Source: JBBKWU01 sp037969035 (GTDB taxonomy: Bacteria; Pseudomonadota; Alphaproteobacteria; Micavibrionales; Micavibrionaceae). From it: a stretch of DNA of 64,000 nt. The notes beneath the pieces are model-generated. The model saw nothing but the letters and a program-made list of their open reading frames with translations, searched no databases and was not told the DNA's origin. Each line of letters begins with the position of its first letter. Positions within the stretch are counted from its first letter, which is position 1. Positions 17,751 through 25,139 of the stretch are shown piece by piece. The stretch is from positions 124,001-188,000 of the forward strand of contig JBBKWU010000002.1 in NCBI GenBank assembly GCA_037969035.1. Reading direction: 5' to 3'. The position numbers were made by a program, and so were the translations under genes.

Positions 17751-17771
17751 CTTGCATTCTTATCGCTTGAA

Positions 17772-19331
17772 TTAATTCGTTGTTGCAGAAGTCGTCGACG
17801 AACTACTGCTACTATTTGATTGTCCCGAAACTCGGTTAATAGAAGATAAAGATCTATCAAAAAGTAATAGCACTTTATCTGTGCCTGTTTGGAATTGAAC
17901 GCCGCTAGAAGTAATTTTGATTTTCCAAAGGAAACCGCCGATTACGACCTCTTCACCATCAAACACAATGCGACTGCCGCCTGGACCTGCAATAATCGCG
18001 CGCTTAGAAGAATGCGAGGTAATAATAAAACCATCAAGAACACTCGCCGCATCAACATCTTGATCGCGAATAACTATAACATCTTCATCACCAACGGAGC
18101 CATCAGCCAGACTTGCCGTAACCGTATTAGAAGATAAACGCAAAGCTTTTGAATCTTGAGAAATAACCGCAGATGCCGTCCCGCGCACAGGAATAACAAG
18201 AATGCCACGCGCCCCGTCATGGTAAATTTGAACATCATCAAGAATAGCACCCTCACGCACAGGTGACCATGTCAGCGTCAACGGGCAAGCCTCAATAGGC
18301 TCCAAAACCGTGCCGACCTCGCAACCACGCTTACTAAGGCTAAGGCCGTTATCTGAATTCGCAAGTCCCAGATCCTGAATTGTAAGTGGCGAATCGCCGA
18401 CATTCACAAGAGACACAGTGATGGCAGACGTTGTAGAGATACCGCCCCCAAAATCAACTTCATCTTGCGAGGAGACCATCAAACCCTTACCAGGGACAGC
18501 TTCAGGAAACACTTCAGCAGGCTCAGTATTTTCAGGATCAAACACGCCCGTTAAATCAATGCTCGCAACACTCGTCGGCCCCGAATGCTCAATCAAAAGC
18601 GCGCCCGTGGCCTCCCCCTTAAGGACAGGTGACCACGTCACCGTCACAATACAAGCCTGCGCCGGAAGCAAACGATTACAATCCGTACGAAGCGAATAAC
18701 CAGATTGATCGGCCGCCTCAATATATATAGCGTTAATATCAATTGGCTCCGATGTTGTATTCCGCATCACAACAGCACGGATAATTGGCTGACTGGTTTC
18801 AAGATCACCAAAATCCAGTTCATCGGGAATGGCTTCTATATCACTTATAAATTTATCAGACGCCCCCTCACCAGCTTCAACCTGACCGGATAATGTTGCT
18901 GTCACCAAACGCGCACGGCCGCTATGGCGCATAATCATCTCAATCCGCCAAGCCCCCGCAGACAACCCCTTCACAGAAACACCAACGGCGCATTGCGCGC
19001 CAGACTCCAAAGGTTCCGCGCTACATTGATTCAAAGAGACGTTACCAGACACCGTCGAAGACGGATAAAGCTGGATCGCGCCCATTGTCACAGGACGACT
19101 ACCGTCATTACGGAACAAAACAACGACCTGCGCCGTTGCACCAATTGTAATTTGCCCCGCATCCACAGATTCATCAACGGGAATAAGGTCACCATTTGAC
19201 TTACCTGACGATGACCCACGCGCCGCAGGATCGCCAAACGCCGTCGCAGAGGCATCCGTAGCAAAACCAGCCACAAAAAGCAGCAAGACTAAGGCGATCA
19301 CATATACGTATTTATTCTTCATTTTCATCAT
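17772..19331 (-). CDS. Periplasmic Ig-like repeat protein with PilP/GspC-like C-terminus
   Basis: A 519-residue exported protein (signal peptide to about residue 30, ATDASA). It holds three repeats of about 100 residues (roughly 55-150, 165-262 and 285-385). Each has a 'vDFG' type first strand, a pair of cysteines and a WSP or equivalent turn (VTWSPVLKGEATGALLIEHSG; LTWSPVREGAILDDVQIYHDG), resembling ASH / choice-of-anchor Ig-like modules. A C-terminal domain (about 430-500) has the pattern VIGGFLWKIKITSSGVQF...KVLLLFD, resembling the PilP/GspC homology region that docks to secretins. The Ser/Thr-rich tail is probably unstructured. It lies between the secretin and ATPase genes. The PilP assignment is my inference from pattern and gene order. 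Confidence 0.7.
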   Translation of the reverse strand: MMKMKNKYVYVIALVLLLFVAGFATDASATAFGDPAARGSSSGKSNGDLIPVDESVDAGQITIGATAQVVVLFRNDGSRPVTMGAIQLYPSSTVSGNVSLNQCSAEPLESGAQCAVGVSVKGLSAGAWRIEMIMRHSGRARLVTATLSGQVEAGEGASDKFISDIEAIPDELDFGDLETSQPIIRAVVMRNTTSEPIDINAIYIEAADQSGYSLRTDCNRLLPAQACIVTVTWSPVLKGEATGALLIEHSGPTSVASIDLTGVFDPENTEPAEVFPEAVPGKGLMVSSQDEVDFGGGISTTSAITVSLVNVGDSPLTIQDLGLANSDNGLSLSKRGCEVGTVLEPIEACPLTLTWSPVREGAILDDVQIYHDGARGILVIPVRGTASAVISQDSKALRLSSNTVTASLADGSVGDEDVIVIRDQDVDAASVLDGFIITSHSSKRAIIAGPGGSRIVFDGEEVVIGGFLWKIKITSSGVQFQTGTDKVLLLFDRSLSSINRVSGQSNSSSSSSTTSATTN

Positions 19332-19343
19332 ATCAAATCACTA

Positions 19344-20963
19344 TTAAGGCCTATAAACCGTAACACTCGGGTCAAGAGCGTCGGGCGGCAACTGAGATCT
19401 TATGACCTTATTACTACCCGATCCATAAGGCTCAGGAGAGCCTAAAATCTTATATTTAGGGCCTGTTGGCGTTGTTGTATCAATATCCAGATCACCCAGC
19501 GGTGCAAAATCATAATCAAATTTCGGCGTCTCCACAGAGGGGTGCCCATCATTTTGTGCCGCACCATAATATTCCGATTCAGACGGGCTAGTATAAACAA
19601 CAACGCGCGGACGAAGCAAAAACACAAGCTCTAAATTCGATGTGGTCGTTGTACGGCTCGTCGGAAGGAATGGCTTCATAAAACCAGGCCCCGAAGAACT
19701 AAGATTATCAATTTCGCGCACAAGCCCCGCAATCAGCAAAGAATCACCAGGACGGATACGAACCTGCGTCTCGACCTCACGTTCAGTCGTATCAGGGAGC
19801 TGAACCGTTGTCGTACCACCGCCACCAGAGGCAAAGTTAAAGTCCGTGATATCAGACACATCCGAGATATCAATTGAAATATTCGCGTAAACCGTTGCGT
19901 TATCCCACGCACTATCAATCTCAATTGTAAACCCCGTATCCACAGTACTGGTCGAAACAGACGTTGTTGATTGACCATTATCAATCGTTTCAGAGACTTC
20001 AGCCACATAGGTTTGCGTATCCGCAGCGCGCAACCGCGCAGAAGAGCCAGAAAGCACCGTAATTTGCGGCTGAGAAATTGTTTTTACCGCACCAAAGCGC
20101 GACAAGAAATCAAACACGTCGGTTGGCGAGAACACACCACCATCAGCACCTTGCGTTGTTGGCAAACCGATACTGATCGGATTCGCAAAATCAGCACCGA
20201 CCGAGCCACTCAGGCTAATGTTGGTTGCGAACTTGCCGAAATCATCAAGATAATCCCAACGAATACCTGTGGAGTTACCCCCCGTTAGCGTGACCTCCCA
20301 TATATATGTCTCAAATACGATCAACGCCGTACTTGTGCGCATTCTTTGGAAGTAACGCTTTGCCATTTCCGCATTGCGGTGCGTCGACTGGTAAACAATT
20401 GTGCGCGTAGATTGATCAACAATCGGTGCCGTACCAACGATGGCCTGCAAACCCGATGCGATATTACTCATAAAGCTTGTATCTTGACTGATCGGAGGGA
20501 TTTTAACCGTAAATGTTTGCGTATCTTTAACAACAATCAAACCATCTTCATAAGCGCAATAAAGATCAGCTAGCCCACAAACACGCTCAACCACACGATT
20601 AAGCGGCCCCTGCAAGTTTGCAATCGTCACACGGCGATTCAAGCCCTCTTCAGTTTCAAAGGCCAAAGAGATATCATAATCAGATAAAATTAACTGGAGC
20701 GCGCCAGCCAATGTTTCAGAGCGCAACTCAAAAGGCCCGACCTTACTTGACGGCAAACTACCACCAACATCCATCTCAGGAACAAGAATATCGCGCCCCA
20801 AAGGCAAATACATCACGCTATCGGGACGATCATTCACAGCATCAGGACGTGATTCGGCAAAAGTAGGATTCGGGACATTCACATTACGCGCATCAGGGAC
20901 ATCGGCCTGCGAACAACCCTGCAGCAAAACCGCAGCAGCCAAGGCTAACGCAACATTTTTCAT
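19344..20963 (-). CDS. Lipoprotein secretin, PilN/GspD type
   Basis: Outer-membrane secretin channel for a type IV pilus or type II secretion-like machine. The signal peptide ends in the lipobox LLQGC (Cys17). A secretin/TonB short N-domain lies at about 75-150 (TLAGALQLILSDYDISLAF...GLIVV). The C-terminal secretin domain (about 225-460) includes GAVKTISQPQITVLSG and VETQVRIRPGDSLLIAGLVRE. At 539 residues it is short, with few N-domains, and being a lipoprotein resembles the BfpB / R64 PilN group. The start is the ATG at 20963; an in-frame TTG lies 18 bases upstream. It starts 20 bases after the response-regulator gene and ends 12 bases before the Ig-repeat gene. Confidence 0.9.
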   Translation of the reverse strand: MKNVALALAAAVLLQGCSQADVPDARNVNVPNPTFAESRPDAVNDRPDSVMYLPLGRDILVPEMDVGGSLPSSKVGPFELRSETLAGALQLILSDYDISLAFETEEGLNRRVTIANLQGPLNRVVERVCGLADLYCAYEDGLIVVKDTQTFTVKIPPISQDTSFMSNIASGLQAIVGTAPIVDQSTRTIVYQSTHRNAEMAKRYFQRMRTSTALIVFETYIWEVTLTGGNSTGIRWDYLDDFGKFATNISLSGSVGADFANPISIGLPTTQGADGGVFSPTDVFDFLSRFGAVKTISQPQITVLSGSSARLRAADTQTYVAEVSETIDNGQSTTSVSTSTVDTGFTIEIDSAWDNATVYANISIDISDVSDITDFNFASGGGGTTTVQLPDTTEREVETQVRIRPGDSLLIAGLVREIDNLSSSGPGFMKPFLPTSRTTTTSNLELVFLLRPRVVVYTSPSESEYYGAAQNDGHPSVETPKFDYDFAPLGDLDIDTTTPTGPKYKILGSPEPYGSGSNKVIRSQLPPDALDPSVTVYRP

Positions 20964-20983
20964 CCCTAAATACCCTTGCAAAA

Positions 20984-21361
20984 CTATCTTCCCACCCCCA
21001 AAGTACGGCTTACGACTTCTAACAGCCTATCGCGCTGAACGGGCTTCATCAAGACCGCAGTTATACTATATTTAGCAGCTTGCTCCAAAATATCAGATGT
21101 TTGGTCACCCGTAACAAGAACAACAGGCGTCTTATCGTTATAGCCACGCAGTGTCTTCACAAAATCAAATCCGCCCATAGGCTCCATTCTAATATCCACA
21201 ATCGCCATATCTATACGCTCTGCGTCTGATATTTTTTGCAATGCCTGCTCGCCCTCTGTCGCCTCGATCACTTCGCAATCAATTTCTTTCAAATAGGTAG
21301 CAATCTGCATCCTGACAAAGTCATTATCCTCGACTAGCAAAATTTTTATAGAACCCGACAT
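20984..21361 (-). CDS. Single-domain response regulator (receiver only)
   Basis: A 125-residue CheY-like receiver. The acidic pair is Glu11-Asp12 in LLVEDND, the phosphorylation site Asp56 is in AIVDIRM, the conserved Thr is in VLVTGDQ, and the Lys is in LMKPVQR. No output domain is present, so it must act by protein contact or relay phosphate. It is the first gene of the pilus-like operon, 20 bases before the secretin start, and so probably controls pilus assembly or activity post-translationally. The kinase is unknown; the hybrid kinase at 9335-11323 with its HPt domain is a candidate only by proximity. Confidence 0.9.
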   Translation of the reverse strand: MSGSIKILLVEDNDFVRMQIATYLKEIDCEVIEATEGEQALQKISDAERIDMAIVDIRMEPMGGFDFVKTLRGYNDKTPVVLVTGDQTSDILEQAAKYSITAVLMKPVQRDRLLEVVSRTLGVGR

Positions 21362-21668
21362 AATAAATTTAAATCAAAACCAGACAGTTAAAAGAAGATT
21401 CAGCGCAGAAATAAACGCAAAATTAAAGACACATAGAAACAAAGCGCACCACTCAGATAGAGAGTCACAATTCATTCCCTTTAGATTATCCACTGAAAAA
21501 CCTAAAAAATATAGACCTTTGTGATAATTTTTTCATTTTATTCAAAATTATGATGGTTTTTGCACCTCATCAGATTACCGCGATAGTGTTTTATTTTCAT
21601 TCGTGATAGCGTTTTCTTTCAAATTAAAAACGACTTATAAAAAGAAACAGAAGACAGAAAGGAATTAA
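21362..21668. other. 307-base divergent intergenic region of the pilus-like locus
   Basis: No gene was found. The region is AT-rich and separates the minus-strand pilus-like operon from the plus-strand prepilin peptidase, so both promoters should lie here. The clearest structure is a pair of direct repeats at 21579-21615. GAAAGGA stands just before the peptidase ATG. Confidence 0.6.
21579..21615 (+). promoter_or_regulatory. Two direct repeats CGYGATAGYGTTTT upstream of the prepilin peptidase
   Basis: CGCGATAGTGTTTT at 21579-21592 and CGTGATAGCGTTTT at 21602-21615, differing at two positions and 23 bases apart (about two helical turns). Their spacing and place between divergent genes suggest a tandem regulator-binding site. 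No regulator is identified. Confidence 0.45.
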
Positions 21669-22172
21669 ATGCTTACGGGAATTGCCATTGCCTCACTATT
21701 CGGCGCCGTCATTTTGCTGATCGCCCTTTCTGTCGTTGATTTGCGCACAAGGCTGCTCCCCAATGAAATGGTTCTGGGCTTTGCGACGCTTGGCTTTATC
21801 TTTCACCTCACCACGCTTGCTGATTATGTGACACCCGTGAATATCGCTCTTGGTGGTGCTGTTGGTTTTATGAGCCTTTATCTTATTCGTGCAGCGGCCA
21901 ACCACATTTACGGCGAAGATGCTTTGGGTCTTGGTGATGTCAAACTCATGGGCGCAGGCGGTATATGGCTTGGCCCTGATGTTATTATGGTAGCCATGTC
22001 TTTGGGCGCGAGTATTTCTCTGGCACACGGTTTTTTTGTCGCGCTTTATGATGCCAAAAAATCAGGCCAAAGGCCCAATTTTGCGCAACTTCAAATCCCC
22101 GCAGGCCCCGGATTTGCGGCAGGAATTGCCATTGCTGCGGCCTTTAAATTCAAAGATATATTCTTATTTTAA
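21669..22172 (+). CDS. Prepilin peptidase (A24), catalytic domain only
   Basis: Aspartic membrane protease that removes prepilin leader peptides. Both catalytic aspartates are present: one in SVVDLRTRLLPNEM near the N-terminus and one in DALGLGDVKLMGAGG (the GLGDVK signature). Five or six membrane spans are predicted. At 167 residues it lacks the N-terminal methyltransferase domain with the Cys4 motif found in GspO/PilD, as in CpaA/TadV-type enzymes. Its place opposite the pilus-like operon makes the two pilin-like proteins its likely substrates. It is followed 15 bases later by the CoA-transferase gene and probably shares its transcript. Confidence 0.92.
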   Translation: MLTGIAIASLFGAVILLIALSVVDLRTRLLPNEMVLGFATLGFIFHLTTLADYVTPVNIALGGAVGFMSLYLIRAAANHIYGEDALGLGDVKLMGAGGIWLGPDVIMVAMSLGASISLAHGFFVALYDAKKSGQRPNFAQLQIPAGPGFAAGIAIAAAFKFKDIFLF

Positions 22173-22187
22173 AGGATAATAATACAG

Positions 22188-23405
22188 ATGAAGCACGCCC
22201 TTGAAAATATCCGCATTCTTGATCTCTCCCGCGTATTGGCAGGCCCGTGCTGCACACAAATTTTGGGGGATTTGGGCGCAGACATTATAAAGGTTGAACG
22301 CCCCAACCAAGGCGATGACACCCGCAAATGGGGCCCTCCGTTTTTAAAAGACAGCAACGGAGATGATACAGAGGAAAGTGCCTACTACCTGTCCGCAAAC
22401 CGTAACAAACGCTCTATTGCTGTTGATTTTACAACCGCAGACGGGCAAGAACTGATCCATAAGCTTCTCGAAAAATCAGACGTGCTGATTGAAAATTTCA
22501 AAGTCGGAAATTTGGCCAAATACGGACTGTCTTACGAACAAATAAAAACACGTCATCCACACATTATATATTGCTCGATCACAGGATTCGGCCAAAACGG
22601 TGTGCTCTCAAGCGAACCAGGTTATGACTTTTTGGCACAAGCCATGGGTGGTTTGATGGCCATTACTGGTGAAAAAGAAGGCGGCCCCATGAAAGTCGGG
22701 GTTGCGCTCAGCGATGTAATGACAGGACATTACGCAGCCATTGGTATTTTGGCGGCTCTACAATCCCGCACACACACTAATAAAGGGCAGCATATTGATT
22801 TATCTTTGCTCGATTGTACGCTCGCGGGGATGACCAATATCGCGCAATATTATCTAACCTCTGGCAATCTCGCCAAACGTCAAGGCAACGCGCATAGCAC
22901 CATTGTCCCCTACCAAGCCTTTGCCACCAAAGACGGGCACATTATTATTGCTGTCGGCAATGACCGTCAATTTACGCGGCTCTGTGATTTCATAGGCAAG
23001 AGCGAATGGGCACAAGATGTGCGTTTTGCCACAAATCAAAAACGCGTTGCAAATCGCGAAACGCTCATCCCCGCGATTGAAGCCATCATCGCACAAAAAG
23101 ATAGCGCCACATGGCTCGCAGGTTTGCGTGATGTCGATGTTCCGTGCGGCCCTGTTAATGATATGGCGCAAGCCTTTGACGAACCGCAAGTGCAAGAACG
23201 CGCCATGAAAATCAACATGACGCACAGCGCAACAGGCGAAAATATCGACCTCGTCGGTAGCCCGTTAAAACTATCCGAAACGCCAGTCACCTACCGCCAC
23301 GCGCCGCCAACCAACGGCGAGCATACGGATATGCTGTTAAAAGAGTTGCTCGGCATGGATGAAAACAATATAGATAATCTCAGAAAAAAAGACGTGATCG
23401 CATGA
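22188..23405 (+). CDS. Class III CoA-transferase (CaiB/BaiF family)
   Basis: Transfers CoA between acyl-CoA and a free carboxylic acid. Family features are the N-terminal ILDLSRVLAGP, GADIIKVERP, and the catalytic Asp176 in GVALSDVMTGHYAA. The segment PYQAFATKDGHIIIAVGN and the C-terminal GSPLKLSETP are also typical. The length of 405 residues is normal. The substrate cannot be told from sequence alone; members act on formyl-, succinyl-, carnitinyl- and other CoA esters. AAAGGA lies 10 bases before the ATG. Its last four bases overlap the pyrB ATG (ATGA), so the two are probably translationally coupled although metabolically unrelated. Confidence 0.93.
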   Translation: MKHALENIRILDLSRVLAGPCCTQILGDLGADIIKVERPNQGDDTRKWGPPFLKDSNGDDTEESAYYLSANRNKRSIAVDFTTADGQELIHKLLEKSDVLIENFKVGNLAKYGLSYEQIKTRHPHIIYCSITGFGQNGVLSSEPGYDFLAQAMGGLMAITGEKEGGPMKVGVALSDVMTGHYAAIGILAALQSRTHTNKGQHIDLSLLDCTLAGMTNIAQYYLTSGNLAKRQGNAHSTIVPYQAFATKDGHIIIAVGNDRQFTRLCDFIGKSEWAQDVRFATNQKRVANRETLIPAIEAIIAQKDSATWLAGLRDVDVPCGPVNDMAQAFDEPQVQERAMKINMTHSATGENIDLVGSPLKLSETPVTYRHAPPTNGEHTDMLLKELLGMDENNIDNLRKKDVIA

Positions 23406-24349
23406 AGGCCGCCACTAATATGACACATCACCATTTTGACCATAAAGACCTGACAGGCATCGGTAAACTTTCCGCCGATGATATCGATCTCATCCTTGAG
23501 CGTGCGCAATATTTTGCCGATGCGTTAGAACATGATGAAGTGTTGCCGCAAACGCTCGCGGGTAAAGTCATCTTCAATCTGTTTTTTGAAAATTCAACGC
23601 GTACGCGCCTTTCGTTTGAAATGGCCGCGCACCGCCTTGGTGCCAATATCATCAATTGGGATACGGCAAGCTCCTCCGTATCCAAGGGCGAAACATTCGA
23701 TGATACGATCAAAACGCTAAACGCGATGCGCCCAGATGGAATTATCATCCGCCACAGCGATTTCGGCGCACCCGAATATGTCGCCAATAACGTGAACTGC
23801 GCCGTGATTAACGCAGGCGATAGCTACCGCGAGCACCCGACCCAAGCATTACTGGATGCGCTAACGATCAAACAAATCAAAGGCCGTATCGAAGGGCTGA
23901 ACATTGCAATATGCGGTGATGTGGCGCATAGCCGTGTTGCCAATTCGAACATTATCTTGCTGTCAAAGCTCGGCGCGAATATCCGTGTGATTGCGCCACC
24001 GTTTTTAATGCCGCAAAAATTCCCTGCTGAGGGTGTCCAGACATTTGAAAATCTTGAGAGCGGCCTTCCTGATTGCGATATCGTCATGATGCTGCGCAAC
24101 CAAAAAGAACGTATGGAAGCCGGATTAATCAAAGACGACGCAGAATTTTTCAACCAATTTGGTCTAACGTCAGATCGTTTGGCGTTGGCAAAAAAAGACG
24201 CACATGTCATGCATCCGGGCCCGATGAACCGCAACGTGGAAATCGCCGATAGTGTGGCCGATGACCCGCATAAAAGCCTAATCACAAAACAAGTCGCAAA
24301 CGGCATCCCAACCCGCATGGCGGTGCTGGAATTATTGATGGGAGCGTAA
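23402..24349 (+). CDS. pyrB: Aspartate carbamoyltransferase catalytic chain
   Basis: Second step of pyrimidine synthesis: carbamoyl phosphate plus aspartate gives carbamoyl aspartate. The carbamoyl-phosphate motif FENSTRTRLSFEMAAHRLG is at about residues 60-78, and the carbamate/aspartate motif HPTQALLDALT at about 145. A conserved HPGPMNR occurs near 280. The 315-residue length is normal. No regulatory chain gene (pyrI) is nearby. In many alphaproteobacteria pyrC follows directly; here plsY follows after 3 bases. An internal ATG at codon 7 (MTHHHFD) is a possible alternative start. Confidence 0.96.
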   Translation: MKAATNMTHHHFDHKDLTGIGKLSADDIDLILERAQYFADALEHDEVLPQTLAGKVIFNLFFENSTRTRLSFEMAAHRLGANIINWDTASSSVSKGETFDDTIKTLNAMRPDGIIIRHSDFGAPEYVANNVNCAVINAGDSYREHPTQALLDALTIKQIKGRIEGLNIAICGDVAHSRVANSNIILLSKLGANIRVIAPPFLMPQKFPAEGVQTFENLESGLPDCDIVMMLRNQKERMEAGLIKDDAEFFNQFGLTSDRLALAKKDAHVMHPGPMNRNVEIADSVADDPHKSLITKQVANGIPTRMAVLELLMGA

Positions 24350-24352
24350 AAC

Positions 24353-25009
24353 ATGAATTTAGAGTTCCTAACACTCGCAGCAACGATCGGCTATCTATGT
24401 GGCTCTATTCCGTTTGGCTTGCTACTCTCAAAAGCAGCAGGACTTGGTGATATTCGTAAGATCGGCTCAGGCAATATCGGCGCGACAAATGTGCTACGCA
24501 CGGGCAATAAAAAGCTCGCATTGGCAACGCTTATTCTTGATGGTGGTAAAGGTGCCGCAGCAATTTTTATAACACTGTCCTTAATGCCGCCCTTTTGCAT
24601 GGTGGTATCATGCATGGTTGATATGCCATGCTATTGCATTAATAGCACAATTTCTTACGTAGCCATTTGTGGCCTATTCGCCATTTTGGGACATCTGTTC
24701 CCTGTCTGGTTGAAATTTAAAGGCGGTAAAGGCGTTGCGACATCGCTTGGTGTTTTGCTTGCTGCTGCGCCTTTGGTCGGTGCGGCCTGCTGCGTGATCT
24801 GGTTTATGATGGCGGTTATATTCCGCTATTCATCGCTTGCTGCGCTTGTTGCTATTTTGTCTGCTGCGCCGTTGACACACTTTATATATGGTGATGAAAC
24901 GCTGACGGCTATGTGCGGTGTGATCGCGCTTCTGGTCTGGTTTAAACACCGCGGCAATGTTCAGCGTTTAGTGGCAGGCCAAGAGCCAAAAATCGGCAAA
25001 GGCAAATAA
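24353..25009 (+). CDS. plsY: Glycerol-3-phosphate acyltransferase PlsY with Cys-rich insertion
   Basis: Integral membrane enzyme that moves an acyl group from acyl-phosphate to glycerol-3-phosphate, the first step of phospholipid synthesis. Family motifs are intact: GSIPFGLLLSK, the GSGNIGATNVLR active-site loop, and GHLFPVWLKFKGGKGVATSLGVLL. Between the second and third motif, at about residues 78-100, there is an extra segment containing PPFCMVVSCMVDMPCYC with four cysteines that family members normally lack. The DNA for it has repeated GCATGG / CCATGC words. At 218 residues it is slightly long. GGAG at the end of pyrB serves as ribosome-binding site, 3 bases between stop and start. Confidence 0.94.
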   Translation: MNLEFLTLAATIGYLCGSIPFGLLLSKAAGLGDIRKIGSGNIGATNVLRTGNKKLALATLILDGGKGAAAIFITLSLMPPFCMVVSCMVDMPCYCINSTISYVAICGLFAILGHLFPVWLKFKGGKGVATSLGVLLAAAPLVGAACCVIWFMMAVIFRYSSLAALVAILSAAPLTHFIYGDETLTAMCGVIALLVWFKHRGNVQRLVAGQEPKIGKGK

Positions 25010-25020
25010 AACACCTCCAC

Positions 25021-25093
25021 CGTCATTGCGAGCGGAGCGCAGCAATCCAGAATCTGGATTGCTGCGTCGGGTTTTACCCTCCTCGCAATGACG
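25021..25093. repeat. REP/MITE-like nested palindrome
   Basis: Outer arms CGTCATTGCGAG and CTCGCAATGACG pair perfectly (25021-25032 with 25082-25093). An inner perfect hairpin has arms CGCAGCAATCCAG and CTGGATTGCTGCG (25038-25050 with 25054-25066). Read on the minus strand it encodes the HCEE...SARND type of peptide known from palindromic elements scattered in Rickettsia and other genomes. It lies between plsY and dprA and is followed by a short A/T run; it may also slow or end transcription. Other copies would be expected elsewhere in the genome. Confidence 0.85.
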
Positions 25094-25139
25094 GTAAAAA
25101 AACTTCGTGACCTTTTTTATCTTAATGGTTAAATAAAAT

